Assembly: GCF_051521495.1 (NCBI RefSeq)
Contig: NZ_CP150355.1
Location: forward strand, 6,758,001 to 6,822,000
DNA from: Sorangium sp051521495
GTDB taxonomy: Bacteria > Myxococcota_A > Polyangia > Polyangiales > Polyangiaceae
Reading direction: 5' to 3'
Length of the DNA stretch: 64,000 nucleotides
Shown here: one piece after another, positions 24,987-32,565 of the stretch
Position numbering within the stretch: position 1 is the first letter of the stretch
Layout of the letters: each line of letters begins with the position of its first letter
Program-made: the position numbers and the translations under genes
Notes under the pieces: model-generated
The model's input: the letters and a program-made list of their open reading frames with translations, nothing else
Database searches by the model: none
Told to the model about the DNA's origin: nothing

Positions 24987-25267
24987 TCGAGCTGGCGGAC
25001 GCCGCGCGGCGGTTCGCCGGCGGCACGCGCGTCGAGGTGGATTTCAACGGGGAGAGCACGGTGGCGACAAAGCACGACGAGAGCGCGGTGAGCAACGCCG
25101 GGGTTGACGGCGAAGCGGAGGACGTGCCGATGGAGCACGAGGAGAAGCCGTGGGAGCCCTTGAAGAGGAAGCCGCGGACGTTCACCTACGAGGTCGCGCG
25201 TTCGGCGGACGGCGAGCCAGCGCTCAACACGATCGACCTCGCGCCGCACTTCGAGCTGTCCTTCTGA
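24980..25267 (+). CDS. Small acidic protein between LysM protein and hydrolase
   Basis: A 95-residue frame from a GTG that overlaps the stop of the LysM gene by 7 nt. The middle is acidic and probably flexible (DGEAEDVPMEHEEKPWEPLK). The end is RTFTYEVARSADGEPALNTI followed by DLAPHFELSF. No family recognised. Its position, overlapping the upstream gene and 72 nt before the hydrolase, suggests a chaperone, adaptor or immunity role, none of which the sequence shows. An ATG at 25130 would give only the C-terminal half. Confidence 0.55.
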   Translation: MLIELADAARRFAGGTRVEVDFNGESTVATKHDESAVSNAGVDGEAEDVPMEHEEKPWEPLKRKPRTFTYEVARSADGEPALNTIDLAPHFELSF

Positions 25268-25339
25268 TGGCTGGGGACCACGCACCGTACGCCGGTGCCA
25301 TGGAGGCCCGCGCGGCCGCCCTTCGACAGGAATGGATCC

Positions 25340-27991
25340 ATGTACCAAGTCTCCGATGATCTCCAGCGCTTCCACCGAAAGTACGCCGGCAGCGTCGAGT
25401 GGCGCCTGACCAAGAGCGGGATCGAGGTCGAAGGCTCCGGCATCGAGCGAACGACCGGGGAGCCCACGACGGTGCGGAAGATCTGGGAAGCCCACCACGA
25501 CGCCATCAACCTATACGCCGGGAAATACGAGGTGCCGGTCGAGCTCATCGTCGCGACGATCTGCACCGAGACCCAAGGCAACGCGAGCGCCGTCCGCGAG
25601 GAGCCGGGCTACACGTCGGACGACGCAACGCCCCACAGGGTGAGCCCCGGCATCATGCAGACCTTGATCTCTACCGCGCGCACGTCCCTGGCGGCGCACG
25701 GGGTGAGCGCCTCGACGATCAATCGTGCGTGGTTGCTCCACGCAGAAAATTCGATCAACGCCGGGACGTCGTGCATTGCCGATCGGAAGGCGCACACCGG
25801 CTACGATCCCGTGCTGGTGGGTGCGGCGTACAATGCCGGCGACGTGATACAGAACACGTCGACCTCGAACCGCTGGCGGGTCAGGCAGTTTCCCATCGGG
25901 TCGAGCGAACACTGCGACCGCTTCGTGAAGTGGTTCAACGACTTCTGGGCCGTGCTCGACACCCACCCGATCCGGCCGGTGCTGAGCTTCTACGAGTATT
26001 TTCACCAGAGCGCGACCGTCTTCCCGGTATCGATCGGCGGCGACGTGAACCTCACGCCCGAGAGCTTGACCCGCTATTACCAGCACACCGAGGTCGAGCA
26101 CCTGGGCGGCTACTTCCCCCTCGGCGCCAATACGGTCTGGCACGGCGGAGTCCACCTCCACGTCCCTGCGGGGACGCTGGTCGCCGCGTGCGCGGACGGC
26201 GAGGTCGTGGCGGCGCGGCTGAGCGAGCAGGAGGGCAAGGCGATAGGCCATTACGGGAGCCACAATTTCGTCCTCGTGAAGCACGAGGTCACCGGCGAGG
26301 TCTTGAACCTGGCGGCCGCGAAGTGCTCCGGCACGAAATACCGCGCCTTCAAGGTGGTTGCGCCTGCGTTGTACCTGCGGCCTTCGCCGGGTATCCCCGC
26401 GCAGGACCAGGGCCCATCGCCGCTCGGGATCCTGAAGAACGGCGATACGGTCGGTATCGTCGATGTGACGATGCAGGTCGTCGGTGACAACACCTGGATG
26501 AAGGTGAAGGTCAAGACCTCGACCACCGCCTCGCTGATAGGCAAGGTCGGCTACATCGCCATCGGCAACCAGGTCGAGAAGATCTACGACGCCCCGGAGC
26601 AGATCTTCGAGCCTGCCGCGAAGAAGGTCTACTACTCCCTTTACATGCACCTGAACAACGAGCCGCTCGACGCGAAGAACGCCCGGCTCCAGCAGGTGGC
26701 GTGGGTACAGACCGACCACTTCAAGGTCGTCTCGAAGAACCTCAACCTCCGCGCCACCCCCAACGGGGAGCCGGTGCTCGCCACGCTGGCGACAGGCGAC
26801 GTGCTCGCCCCGGTCGACGACACGCTCGCGACCGCGGGCGGCATCGAATGGATGCACGCCAAGGTGGTCGCCGCCGCCGACGCGAGCCAACTCGGTAAAG
26901 TGGGATATTCGGCGCGCAGCAGCAAGTATGTCGCTCCGACCAAGATGCCCGACCAGGCCGCGCTCGACGCGTTCAAGGCTGGCAAGGTGGTCAAATTGAG
27001 CAAGAAGGTCCGCGCTGGCGACGGGTTGTGGCCGTCTGGGCAGTACGGATCCGTCGGGTACCGCACAGGCCTGCTCCATTGGGAGATCTTCTCGGAGGAG
27101 AACCTTCTGCCGAAATTCCAGGTGGCCGAGGACGACGACGACGACTTCACGATGGATTGTGCGGCCATCCTCTCCATGGTGGAACAGAAGCCGTGGTTCG
27201 ACACCGACATCCTGGATTCTTCGGAGCTCGCGCACTTCTACCGGGACAACAAGGAAGCGGCGAAGCTGCGTCGGTGGGCGTGCAAGTTCGCGAGCGAGTG
27301 GGGCGTGAACCTGGACTCCGCCATCTCGAACATGAAGGGGCGCTGGTGGACGCGAGGCCTGAAGGACCGGATGAAGCCGTACGTGTGGTGGCCCGACGCG
27401 GCGGCCGCGAACGTGCCGCTCCCCCCGAGCCCGAAGGTCTGGCATTACAACCCGATCGCGTTTCTCGAGATGGTCGGCGCCTTCACGGTGAAGTCCGCCT
27501 CCCAGAGCGCGGACAACCCCGGAGAGTGCCCGCTGAAGACGTACACCGGTTCAAACCTGAGCGGCAAGGTCGTGACCGTCGATGTCCAGTTCCTGGCGGC
27601 CATGGGCAAGATTCACGATTATGCGGTCGCGCGAGGCGTGACGATCAACGTGACGGATTCATTCCGCGAGGCTGGCCAGACCGTCAGCGGGGCGATCGTG
27701 ACCCCCGCGACGAACTCCAATCACCTCTCAGGCCATGCGATCGACATGAACGTCGTCCATAACGGCGTGAACTACAACTCGACCGCTTTGAAGAAGAGCA
27801 ACCTATCCAACCTGCCCGCGGCGGTACGAGGCTTCATCCAGGATATCCGCGACGACAACGGGCTTCGCTGGGGCGGCGACTTCGCCACAGAGGACCCGGT
27901 CCACATCGACGACCATCTCAACGCGAACATGACCGTCTGGACCGAGCGCTACAATGCATGCCAGGCGGCCCGCGCCGCGGGGCTCGGCTGA
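25340..27991 (+). CDS. Multidomain cell-wall hydrolase (SLT-like, M23-like, SH3, M15-like)
   Basis: An 883-residue protein with several peptidoglycan-acting modules and no signal peptide. Residues about 45-210 look like a lytic transglycosylase: glutamate E77 in TICTETQGN, SPGIMQTLI and GAAYNAG. Residues about 255-585 follow the M23 (LytM) plan, with WHGGVHLHVPAGTLVAACAD and later YYSLYMHL and GLLHWEIF. The usual GxD aspartate is His and the HxH pair is LLH, so it may be inactive or altered. SH3-like segments at about 335-412 and 460-532 sit inside it. Residues about 770-870 carry an M15 D,D- or L,D-peptidase motif: SNHLSGHAID (H795, D802) and EDPVHID (H855). AGGAA precedes the ATG at 25340. 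Likely an injected or tail-associated lysin. Confidence 0.88.
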   Translation: MYQVSDDLQRFHRKYAGSVEWRLTKSGIEVEGSGIERTTGEPTTVRKIWEAHHDAINLYAGKYEVPVELIVATICTETQGNASAVREEPGYTSDDATPHRVSPGIMQTLISTARTSLAAHGVSASTINRAWLLHAENSINAGTSCIADRKAHTGYDPVLVGAAYNAGDVIQNTSTSNRWRVRQFPIGSSEHCDRFVKWFNDFWAVLDTHPIRPVLSFYEYFHQSATVFPVSIGGDVNLTPESLTRYYQHTEVEHLGGYFPLGANTVWHGGVHLHVPAGTLVAACADGEVVAARLSEQEGKAIGHYGSHNFVLVKHEVTGEVLNLAAAKCSGTKYRAFKVVAPALYLRPSPGIPAQDQGPSPLGILKNGDTVGIVDVTMQVVGDNTWMKVKVKTSTTASLIGKVGYIAIGNQVEKIYDAPEQIFEPAAKKVYYSLYMHLNNEPLDAKNARLQQVAWVQTDHFKVVSKNLNLRATPNGEPVLATLATGDVLAPVDDTLATAGGIEWMHAKVVAAADASQLGKVGYSARSSKYVAPTKMPDQAALDAFKAGKVVKLSKKVRAGDGLWPSGQYGSVGYRTGLLHWEIFSEENLLPKFQVAEDDDDDFTMDCAAILSMVEQKPWFDTDILDSSELAHFYRDNKEAAKLRRWACKFASEWGVNLDSAISNMKGRWWTRGLKDRMKPYVWWPDAAAANVPLPPSPKVWHYNPIAFLEMVGAFTVKSASQSADNPGECPLKTYTGSNLSGKVVTVDVQFLAAMGKIHDYAVARGVTINVTDSFREAGQTVSGAIVTPATNSNHLSGHAIDMNVVHNGVNYNSTALKKSNLSNLPAAVRGFIQDIRDDNGLRWGGDFATEDPVHIDDHLNANMTVWTERYNACQAARAAGLG

Positions 27992-28055
27992 GCGCCCGTC
28001 CCGGCGCGTCCCCGGCCATGGGCCGTCTTCGCGTGAGCGTCCGCGCCGGGGGCGC

Positions 28056-28985
28056 TCACGGCTCGCCGAGAGCGCAATGGCCGATGTAATAGAGGTCGAG
28101 CCTCTCGGAGCAGGCCTGGGAGCCGCCGAGGGCGGCCGCTGCTTCCGGCCAGAGCTCGCAGGTGGCTGCGGCGAGCGCCCGCGGCACCTCGTCCACATCC
28201 TTCGCCCACGTTGCCAGATCTTTCCATTCCGAGCGGGCCATCGGCTGGCGCCCGTCGGGCGGCACGGCGGCGTTCGGCGGCGCCGCGGCGTGTCGCCGCA
28301 CCTCGGCGACCGCGGCGCGCGCCTTCCGACCGACGGACTGCAGGGCCTCCACCCGGCGGGCGAACGCGGCAGGGTCGCGGCCCGCGAGCGCTCGCGCGAA
28401 GAAGAAGCGCTCGACCAACGCGGCGTGCTCACACGCCATGAAGGTGACGCCGCGCCCTGTGCCATCGAGCCGCGAGCCCTCCGCCAGGTTCACCCATTGC
28501 AGCTCCTCGTCGAGCAAGGCCAGCGATTTGACGAAGCGATTCCAGTCCGCCTGCGATTTCATCCACCCCTTGAAGCGCGGCAATGATCCGCCCTTCAAGG
28601 GGAGGAGGAATGCGTCCAGCTCGCGGACCATCCGCCGGCGCAAGCAGTCGGAGGTGAGGAGCATCTGCTCTTTCATGGTGACATTGTCCTTCGCTTCGTC
28701 CACGGGGGCGCATGCGCGCCGGATCGCCGCAGATGCCGTGGCGAAGTCGGCGGGGTGTGGCGCGGCGGGGACTGCGGCGGAGCTCTGCCCGGGCGCGTTG
28801 GAGGCGGGAGCCGCGGGGACACCGGCGTCACCCGTCCCGGTGACCGGCGCGCTCGGCGGAGCGCTGGCGGCCGTGGCGGGCAGCGCCGAGGCCGGCGGGC
28901 GCACGGCGTCGGGATCGGGCCGTTCAGGACAGGCGGCGCTCTCGAGCGAGAGCGCGGCGGCGAGGAGGATGGAGCGGAGGCGCAC
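28056..28985 (-). CDS. Predicted secreted or lipid-anchored helical protein
   Basis: About 309 residues from a GTG at 28985. A hydrophobic N-terminal segment (RSILLAAALSLESAAC) ends in a cysteine that could be a weak lipobox. An Ala/Pro-rich linker follows to about residue 85. The remainder is helical with conserved-looking Cys and Trp residues (KEQMLLTSDCLRRRM; LYYIGHCALGEP). No ribosome-binding site precedes the GTG, so the start is uncertain. It is convergent with the cell-wall hydrolase, 64 nt away. An immunity role is conceivable only because of proximity and export; I recognise no family. Confidence 0.65.
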   Translation of the reverse strand: MRLRSILLAAALSLESAACPERPDPDAVRPPASALPATAASAPPSAPVTGTGDAGVPAAPASNAPGQSSAAVPAAPHPADFATASAAIRRACAPVDEAKDNVTMKEQMLLTSDCLRRRMVRELDAFLLPLKGGSLPRFKGWMKSQADWNRFVKSLALLDEELQWVNLAEGSRLDGTGRGVTFMACEHAALVERFFFARALAGRDPAAFARRVEALQSVGRKARAAVAEVRRHAAAPPNAAVPPDGRQPMARSEWKDLATWAKDVDEVPRALAAATCELWPEAAAALGGSQACSERLDLYYIGHCALGEP

Positions 28986-29391
28986 GGTCGAGGAGGGCAG
29001 CACGAGGGATGCCGTGAAGCATAGGACATCGTGCCGGTCCGGCAGCACCCACGTGCAACCCGGGTCGGCATCTCGACGCCGCCTGCAAGCATTCGCCCAC
29101 GGCAAATCGACGCCGAGCCGCCTCGGGCGGCCCGATGACAAGCGGCCCAGCGGAGTCCTGGCGCCTCGGCAGGCCCCGTCGCTGGCTGGCGCAGCCGCAG
29201 GGCTTCAGCCTCGCGCGGACGGCGCGCCGAGCGGCTGCCGAGCATTCGTCGACAAGAGCGCTTCACCCATCGCGCGCCCCTGCCGCACCTCACCTGCCGA
29301 CGGTTGCAGAGAGGACCGTGCCTCCGGGGCGGAGAGCCTGGGCATCGGACCCAAGGTCGAGCGGCGAGACCTTGCTCTTTTCGGAGGTCCT
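28986..29391. other. Divergent gap, no gene seen
   Basis: About 400 nt between the divergent helical secreted protein and the DNase-like lipoprotein gene. An open frame continues across it in phase with the lipoprotein, but without a start site or recognisable sequence. It should contain both promoters; I see no clear consensus element. Confidence 0.45.
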
Positions 29392-31131
29392 ATGAAGAGA
29401 TCAGCCACGTCGAAGCTCGTCCCCTACCTCTCGTGCCTCGCCGCTGCGGGCCTCGTCAGCGCCACCGGATGCACCGGCGACGAGCCTGACGGGGACGATG
29501 ACGGCGCCCAAGGCGTCGTCATCCCTGCCAAGGGCACCGCGACGAGGCTCGACATCGGCAGCTGGAACATCGAGTGGTTCGGCGACACCGCCAACGGGCC
29601 ATCGAACGAGACGCAGCAGATGAACAACGTCCGCGATGTGGTCAGCGGCGCCGACATGGATATCTGGGGCGTCGAAGAGGTCGTCAGCGCGACCCACTTC
29701 AATAGCCTCCTTGCCCAGCTGCCCGGCTACGCCGGCTTCCTGGCCAACGACCCGAGCGTCGTCGACGGGCCGGCGTACTACAGCGACTTCAACGACGCCG
29801 AGCAGAAAGTGGGCCTCATCTACAAGAGCTCGATCGTGACGATCACGAGCAGGAAGGTGATCCTCACCGCGAACGACTACGACTTCGGCGGCCGCCCTCC
29901 CCTCGAGGTCGGCATGGACGTCACGCTGAGCGGGTCCACCCAGAGCATCGTGGTGATCGTGCAGCACGCGAAGTGCTGCAGCGACAGCACCAGCCACCAG
30001 CGGCGCGCCAACGCCTCGAATGCCCTGAAGGCGTACCTCGACGCCACGTACCCGACGCAGAAGGTCTGGGTGATCGGCGATTTCAACGACGACCTCGACA
30101 CATCGATCACGCCGGGGTCCCCCTCGCCCTACGCGAGCTTCGTCGCGGACAGCGCCGATTACACCTTCCCGAGCAAGGCGCTGACGGACGCGGGGGTCGC
30201 CACGACCGCTGGCTACCCCGACGCGATCGATCACCACCTCACGACCAACGAGGCGTACGCGACCTACGTCGCCGGCTCTGTCGAGGTCTACCGGGTCGAC
30301 AGCTACATCCCGAGTTATAGCACGACCACCACGGATCACTTCCCCGTCCTCAGCCGCTATACCTGGGGCGGAGGCGGCGGCCCGACCGTGACCGTCGCCG
30401 CGCCGAACGGCGGGGAGTCCTTGGTGGGCGGGAGCTCGACCAACATCACCTGGACGTCGTCGGGGTTCACCAACGTCGAGCTGGAGTACTCCCTCAACGG
30501 GGGCGCCGGCTGGTCGTCGATCACCGCCAGCACGCCGGCTTCCGCTGGCACATTCGCCTGGACGGTGCCGAGCAGCGCGTCGACGAACGCCTTCGTAAGG
30601 GCGAGCAACGCCGCGAACGCCGCGATCTTCGACCTCAGCAACGCCGCGTTCACCATCACCACCGGGGCGGCCAACGTGATCCTGAATGAAGTGCTCGCCA
30701 ACGAGCCGGGCAGCGACACCGCCGGCGAGTTCATCGAGCTCGTCAATATCGGCGGCTCCCCCGAGAACCTCGCTGGCTGGACGATCTCCGACGGCTCGCA
30801 GGTGCGCCACACCTTCCCGGCGGGCACGACGCTCCTCGCGGGGAAGGCCGTCGTGGTGTTCGGCGGCGCCTCGGGCATCCCGGGCGGCCTGACCAACGCC
30901 GTGGCGGCCTCGACGGGCACGCTCAGCCTCGCCAATGGAAGCGACACGGTCACCGTGAAGGACGCCGGCGGCGCGGTGAAGGGCACGCACAGCTGGAGCT
31001 CGACCCCCATGGACGGGCAGTCGAAGAACCGCACTCCCGACGGCTCAGCCGCCGGATCGTTCGCGAACCACAACGCGGTCGGCACGGGCAACGCCTCGCC
31101 CGGCAAGCGCGCGAACCAGACCGCCTGGTGA
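29392..31131 (+). CDS. Secreted endonuclease/exonuclease/phosphatase-family lipoprotein with lamin-tail domain
   Basis: A 579-residue exported protein with a lipoprotein-type signal (lipobox region SATGC). Residues about 45-320 are an EEP (DNase I-like) fold: IGSWNIEWFGD, DMDIWGVEEV, the catalytic VIGDFND, and the final TTDHFPV histidine motif. After a Gly linker comes an Ig/Kre9-like beta domain (VAAPNGGESLVGGSSTNITW) at about 335-425. A lamin-tail domain (VILNEVLANEPGSDTAGEFI ... LAGWTISDG) covers about 428-560. This order is common in extracellular bacterial nucleases and phosphatases. GGAGG lies four bases before the ATG. Likely degrades extracellular DNA or phosphodiesters. Confidence 0.9.
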   Translation: MKRSATSKLVPYLSCLAAAGLVSATGCTGDEPDGDDDGAQGVVIPAKGTATRLDIGSWNIEWFGDTANGPSNETQQMNNVRDVVSGADMDIWGVEEVVSATHFNSLLAQLPGYAGFLANDPSVVDGPAYYSDFNDAEQKVGLIYKSSIVTITSRKVILTANDYDFGGRPPLEVGMDVTLSGSTQSIVVIVQHAKCCSDSTSHQRRANASNALKAYLDATYPTQKVWVIGDFNDDLDTSITPGSPSPYASFVADSADYTFPSKALTDAGVATTAGYPDAIDHHLTTNEAYATYVAGSVEVYRVDSYIPSYSTTTTDHFPVLSRYTWGGGGGPTVTVAAPNGGESLVGGSSTNITWTSSGFTNVELEYSLNGGAGWSSITASTPASAGTFAWTVPSSASTNAFVRASNAANAAIFDLSNAAFTITTGAANVILNEVLANEPGSDTAGEFIELVNIGGSPENLAGWTISDGSQVRHTFPAGTTLLAGKAVVVFGGASGIPGGLTNAVAASTGTLSLANGSDTVTVKDAGGAVKGTHSWSSTPMDGQSKNRTPDGSAAGSFANHNAVGTGNASPGKRANQTAW

Positions 31132-31451
31132 CCCGCGCGGAGCGCCGCCTCGTCCGCGCGCCCGCCTCGCCCACGGGCCCTGAGACCGGCCGATACCCCG
31201 CCTCGCGCCAAGGTTCCAGACGAGCGTCGTAAAGAATCGCCAGGGAACAGCCTTCGACAGCTCGAAGTCTGGCTCACACCGCCACGTTGCGCCGAGCTCG
31301 CGGCCAGCCCCCATCCTCTTGCGCCCCTGCATCCCGGCGGTTGGCACGGCTTCCACCGACAGCCTCGTTCTGGTACGTGGGGCCGTCGCCCGGAGCCCCC
31401 GCTCCGAAGCGGTCCGTACCCATCGAGGCCCGGCCAAGGAGATCCGCACCC
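31132..31451. other. Gap, no gene seen
   Basis: About 320 nt after the nuclease stop. Longer open frames enter from the following gene but lack start signals. An AAGGAGAT at its right end serves the GTG start at 31452. No terminator or promoter consensus stands out. Confidence 0.4.
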
Positions 31452-32468
31452 GTGCGAAGGAACACACGTCGTGTCGCCGCGCTCCCGCTGTGCGTCGCCC
31501 TGCTGTCCGGCGCGGCGGAGGGCCGCGCGGAAGCCCCGCCGGCGGCGGTCGCCCGGCTCATGGCGCAGGCGAACGCCGCCGCTCGCGAGGATCGGCTCGC
31601 CGACTCGCGCGACCTGTGGATGGCGGTATGGCGGCTCGAGCGCGCCCAGGTCGCCGCCTGCAACATCGGGGCGCTGTCGCTCCGGCTCGGCGACGCGCCG
31701 GCCGCCGTGCGTTGGCTGTCGCTCTGCCAGGAGATCATGCGCGCGCCCAGGACGCCCGCGGAGCGCGCGCTGGTCGAGTCGCGGCTCAGCGACCTGGCCC
31801 GCGCGCGGCAGCTCACCGGCGAGCTCCACGTGATCGCCCCCGCGGGCTCGAAGATCAACATCGACGGCGCGCCCGCCGAGATCGAGGGCGACAAGCCCAT
31901 CCCCGTCGCCCCCGGGCGCCACGTGGTGCGCGCTGTGCTGAACGGCAGCCTCGCGACGGCCGAGATCGACGTGCCGCGCGGCGAGGCGCGGGAGGTCGTG
32001 CTCACCTTCCCTGCCCGGCCCGCCGGCGTCTCCGCGCCGCCCCCAGGCCTCCCGGCCTCGCCCGCAGGCGCGCAGGCGCCGCCCCGAGGCCCCCTCGCGA
32101 CGCCCCTCGCGCTCCCGCCTCCCGAGCCCGGACCGCGGCCGGAGCTCGTCGCCGGCGGCATCGGGCTCTCTGCCACCCTCGCGGCGATCGGCGGCGTGAT
32201 GCTCGTCGGCGCGGGGAAAAAGGACGAGGCGGGCTACACCGCCGCGCTCTCCGCGGGGCCGAACCGTTGCTTCCGGTTGACCCAGCCGATCTGTCAACAG
32301 TCGGCCTCGGCCTACGACGACGCGCAGGCCTATCGGGGCGTGGGCATCGCCGGCCTCATCGCGGGAGGAGCCGTCCTGGCCGGCACGCTCGGTTACACCT
32401 TCTATCCGCGCGGGTCGGCAGAGATCACGATGTCAGCCAAGGGGCTTACGTTCACGAGCACGTTTTGA
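31452..32468 (+). CDS. Exported TPR/PEGA-like protein with C-terminal membrane helices
   Basis: A 338-residue protein of a type frequent in Polyangiales. A signal peptide (RVAALPLCVALLSGAAEG) is followed by a helical repeat region of two or three TPR-like units to about residue 115 (LADSRDLWMAVWRLERAQVA). Residues about 120-195 are a beta-rich PEGA-like domain (GELHVIAPAGSKINIDGAPA). A Pro-rich linker and two hydrophobic segments (GGIGLSATLAAIGGVMLVGA; GVGIAGLIAGGAVLAGTLGY) end the protein. The GTG at 31452 has AAGGAG upstream and directly starts the signal peptide. Function unknown. Confidence 0.8.
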   Translation: MRRNTRRVAALPLCVALLSGAAEGRAEAPPAAVARLMAQANAAAREDRLADSRDLWMAVWRLERAQVAACNIGALSLRLGDAPAAVRWLSLCQEIMRAPRTPAERALVESRLSDLARARQLTGELHVIAPAGSKINIDGAPAEIEGDKPIPVAPGRHVVRAVLNGSLATAEIDVPRGEAREVVLTFPARPAGVSAPPPGLPASPAGAQAPPRGPLATPLALPPPEPGPRPELVAGGIGLSATLAAIGGVMLVGAGKKDEAGYTAALSAGPNRCFRLTQPICQQSASAYDDAQAYRGVGIAGLIAGGAVLAGTLGYTFYPRGSAEITMSAKGLTFTSTF

Positions 32469-32565
32469 TGTGCGCATCGACATCGCGCCTTCGCTGATCG
32501 AAGGCCGCCTCGCCCGCTGCGCGCTCTTGCGAAAACTTGCGTGACGGCGGCCGCCTGACCGCGGC

